A DNA stretch of 64,000 nucleotides from positions 1-64,000 of the forward strand of contig JACKEI010000007.1 in NCBI GenBank assembly GCA_020633075.1, in the 5' to 3' direction. Position numbers and translations under genes: made by a program. Below the pieces are notes generated by a model that was given only the letters and a program-made list of their open reading frames with translations, ran no database searches and was not told the DNA's origin. The DNA comes from Sandaracinaceae bacterium (lineage in GTDB: Bacteria > Myxococcota_A > Polyangia > Polyangiales > Houyiibacteriaceae). Every line of letters starts with the position of its first letter. Position 1 is the stretch's first letter. This document shows, in pieces, positions 62,318 through 64,000 of the stretch.

Positions 62318-63940
62318 ATGACTGACGCTACGACACCGCCCGCCGAGGGCAGCTCACCGGCCACGCCCGCTCAGCTCCCCGACGCGCCGGCGGGGCGCGC
62401 CTGGGTCCCCTTTGCCTTGGCGGCGCTCTCAGGGACCCTGCACTTCCTCTCGTTCTGCGGCTTCGGCGTCTGGCCGCTGGCCTTCGTGTGCTTCTTGCCG
62501 CTGTTCCTCGCGCTCGAGCACCCGACCGTGCGCACCGCGCGGCGGGCGGCGGCGGTGGGCTTCACGCACGGCTTCGTGGCGTACGCGGGCGGCTACCACT
62601 GGATGGCGAAGATGCTGGAGGTCTTCAGCGGCTTCAACCTGGGCATCGCGTCGCTGCTGGCGTCATTCTTCTGGGCGTACCTCGGGCTCCTGCAGCTGCT
62701 GCTGGCGCTGGGGGTGCGGCGCGCGCGTCGGAACGGGTACCCCGTCGCGCTGTCTGCGGTGGCCTTCATCCTGTGTCTCGAGCAGTGGTTTCCCACGCTC
62801 TTCCCCAGCCACTTCGGCTACGCGTTCTTCGACCAGACCTGGCTCGTCCAGGCCGCGGACCTGGGCGGCCCCGGGTTGGTGGGGGCCTTTGCGCTCTTGG
62901 TGCAGGCTGCCCTCTACCCGCTGCTGCGCGCGCGCCTCGCCGGTCAGGCGCTGACGCTCCGGGCAGCGCGGCCCCTGCTGGCGGCCGTGGGGCTGCTGCT
63001 GCTCTCGGTGGGCTACGGCGCCTATCGCACGCAGGAAGTGGACGCCCGCGCGGCCCGCGCCGAGACCCTGCACGTGGGCATCGTGCAGGCGGCCATGGGG
63101 GTCTTCGAGAAGCACCTGTACCCGGCGCGTGGGCACCGCTTGCACCTCGAAGGCTCGCGGGCGCTCGAGAGCTCGCAGCGCGCCATCGGTGACCCGCTGG
63201 ACCTCTTGGTGTGGCCCGAGAGCGCGTACCTCTGGACGCTGCCGCGCGACGCGGACCTGCGACGAGTGCCGCGAGACCTCACCACGCCGCTCCTCTTCGG
63301 CGGGCTGCGGCGCGACTTCGACGAGCAGGGGCGCCTTGGCTACTTCAACACGGCGTACTTGGTGGATGGCACGGCGCAGCTGCTGGGCACCTACGACAAG
63401 ACCTACCTGCTGGCGTTCGGGGAGTACCTGCCGCTGGGCGACGTGTTCCCGCAGCTCTACGAGCTGTCGCCGCGCACCGGCAACCTGAGCCCCGGCACGC
63501 ACACGCGCCCGCTGGTGCTGCCGGGCCCCACTGGGGACACGCGCATCACGGCGTTGATCTGTTACGAGGACGTGCTGCCGGGCTTCACGCGCCGCGCCGT
63601 CGCCTCCGCGCAGCCTCACATGATGGTGAACATCACCAACGACGCCTGGTTCGGTCTGAGCCAAGAGCCGCACATTCACTTGGCGATGGCGCGCTTTCGA
63701 GCCGTGGAGCACCACCGCGCGCTGGTGCGCTCCACCAACAGCGGCGTGAGCGCGTTCATCGACCCCGCCGGCCGCGTGCTGACCTCGGGTGGGCTCTTCA
63801 CCAGCGAGCAGCTGCACGCGCACGTGCCGCGCATGGATCAGGGGACGCTGTACGAGCAGCTGGGCGACTGGCCCGCGTGGCTGGCCACCGTGGTCTCGCT
63901 GGTGTTGCTGGTCCGTCGCCGCCGGGTGGCTGCGGCGTGA
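62318..63940 (+). CDS. lnt: Apolipoprotein N-acyltransferase
   Basis: 540 residues. Five to six N-terminal helices (about 25-235), then a nitrilase-type periplasmic domain with the catalytic triad E301 (WPESAY), K361 (YDKTYLLAFGEYLP) and C415 (LICYEDVLPGF); 'ITNDAWFG' and 'AVEHHRALVRSTNSGVSAFI' follow, and a last helix closes the protein. It adds the third acyl chain to lipoproteins. The many lipobox proteins in the window are its likely substrates. Confidence 0.95.
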   Translation: MTDATTPPAEGSSPATPAQLPDAPAGRAWVPFALAALSGTLHFLSFCGFGVWPLAFVCFLPLFLALEHPTVRTARRAAAVGFTHGFVAYAGGYHWMAKMLEVFSGFNLGIASLLASFFWAYLGLLQLLLALGVRRARRNGYPVALSAVAFILCLEQWFPTLFPSHFGYAFFDQTWLVQAADLGGPGLVGAFALLVQAALYPLLRARLAGQALTLRAARPLLAAVGLLLLSVGYGAYRTQEVDARAARAETLHVGIVQAAMGVFEKHLYPARGHRLHLEGSRALESSQRAIGDPLDLLVWPESAYLWTLPRDADLRRVPRDLTTPLLFGGLRRDFDEQGRLGYFNTAYLVDGTAQLLGTYDKTYLLAFGEYLPLGDVFPQLYELSPRTGNLSPGTHTRPLVLPGPTGDTRITALICYEDVLPGFTRRAVASAQPHMMVNITNDAWFGLSQEPHIHLAMARFRAVEHHRALVRSTNSGVSAFIDPAGRVLTSGGLFTSEQLHAHVPRMDQGTLYEQLGDWPAWLATVVSLVLLVRRRRVAAA

Positions 63941-63953
63941 GGGCGCGCGGGTC

Positions 63954-64000
63954 ATGAGCGGTCCACCCTGCGCGAGCGACCAGCGCCTCTCCGAGCGCTT
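63954..64000 (+). CDS. Possible next gene, first 15 codons only
   Basis: An ATG 13 bases after the lnt stop opens a frame (MSGPPCASDQRLSER) that runs off the right edge. Nothing can be said of function, and the frame may be chance. Confidence 0.3.
   Translation, partial: MSGPPCASDQRLSER

Overview
The DNA is very GC-rich, densely coded and Gram-negative (apolipoprotein N-acyltransferase, LolA-like carrier, a TonB-free porin start, many lipobox proteins). Cys-rich Dickkopf-like lipoproteins, DUF1844, an 826-residue GyrB, an Asp-rich small protein and many secreted proteins of unknown function point to a Myxococcota chromosome, perhaps near the Sandaracinaceae or other Polyangiia. The lineage is inferred from gene style, not from a marker search. 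I see no rRNA, tRNA, CRISPR array, insertion sequence or prophage. No gene-free stretch exceeds 300 bases; the longest is about 290.

Layout: 1-336 is the start of a probable phosphate-selective porin behind a Pho-box-like repeat. 472-3573 is a four-gene aryl-polyene/xanthomonadin-like accessory operon (FabG, COG4648 membrane protein, LpxL-type acyltransferase, LolA-like protein) with no ketosynthase, dehydratase or ACP next to it. 3.6-8.4 kb holds a Cys-rich lipoprotein, an esterase, a pyrimidine nucleoside phosphorylase and a STAS-like protein. 8.4-11.2 kb is RNase R. 11.2-15.4 kb is a rhomboid-like / DG-repeat lipoprotein / PQQ-propeller lipoprotein operon, followed by a duplicated-domain lipoprotein. 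16.8-20.2 kb has Hsp20 behind a sigma-32-like promoter, riboflavin synthase coupled to an unknown gene and DUF1697, and two small unknown genes. 20.2-25.6 kb has another Cys-rich lipoprotein, a divergent RNB-family protein and a run of unknown genes. 25.6-27.5 kb has a membrane diguanylate cyclase and a TVP38 protein.

27.5-31.2 kb is a heme-themed operon (putative Fe/2OG oxygenase, HemW, CcmA, CcmB). 31.3-36.3 kb has DUF445, DUF1844, an Asp-rich protein, gamma-carbonic anhydrase and gyrB. 36.5-41.2 kb is an overlapping operon encoding an XPB-like helicase and its DUF790/Bax1 nuclease partner, with two unknown upstream genes. 41.3-45.9 kb is a complete pstSCAB-phoU operon behind Pho-box-like repeats. 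45.9-48.8 kb is an MMPL exporter overlapping mscL. 48.9-55.4 kb has an AKR/LysR divergent pair, a universal stress protein, a fatty acid desaturase, SerB and a YcxB-like protein. 55.4-64 kb has HEAT-repeat and TPR-like unknowns, HtpX, a lipoprotein pair, Mrp, BioA, a lone receiver domain, Lnt and the first codons of one more gene.

The genes form several functional sets. Phosphate starvation is served by the porin plus pst/phoU, both with 11-bp-spaced GTCAC repeats. Envelope lipid and pigment biology is served by the acyl accessory genes, MMPL, desaturase and Lnt. DNA repair is served by XPB-Bax1. Most small unknown genes look like lineage-specific core genes, not cargo. No clear mobile or defence island is visible.
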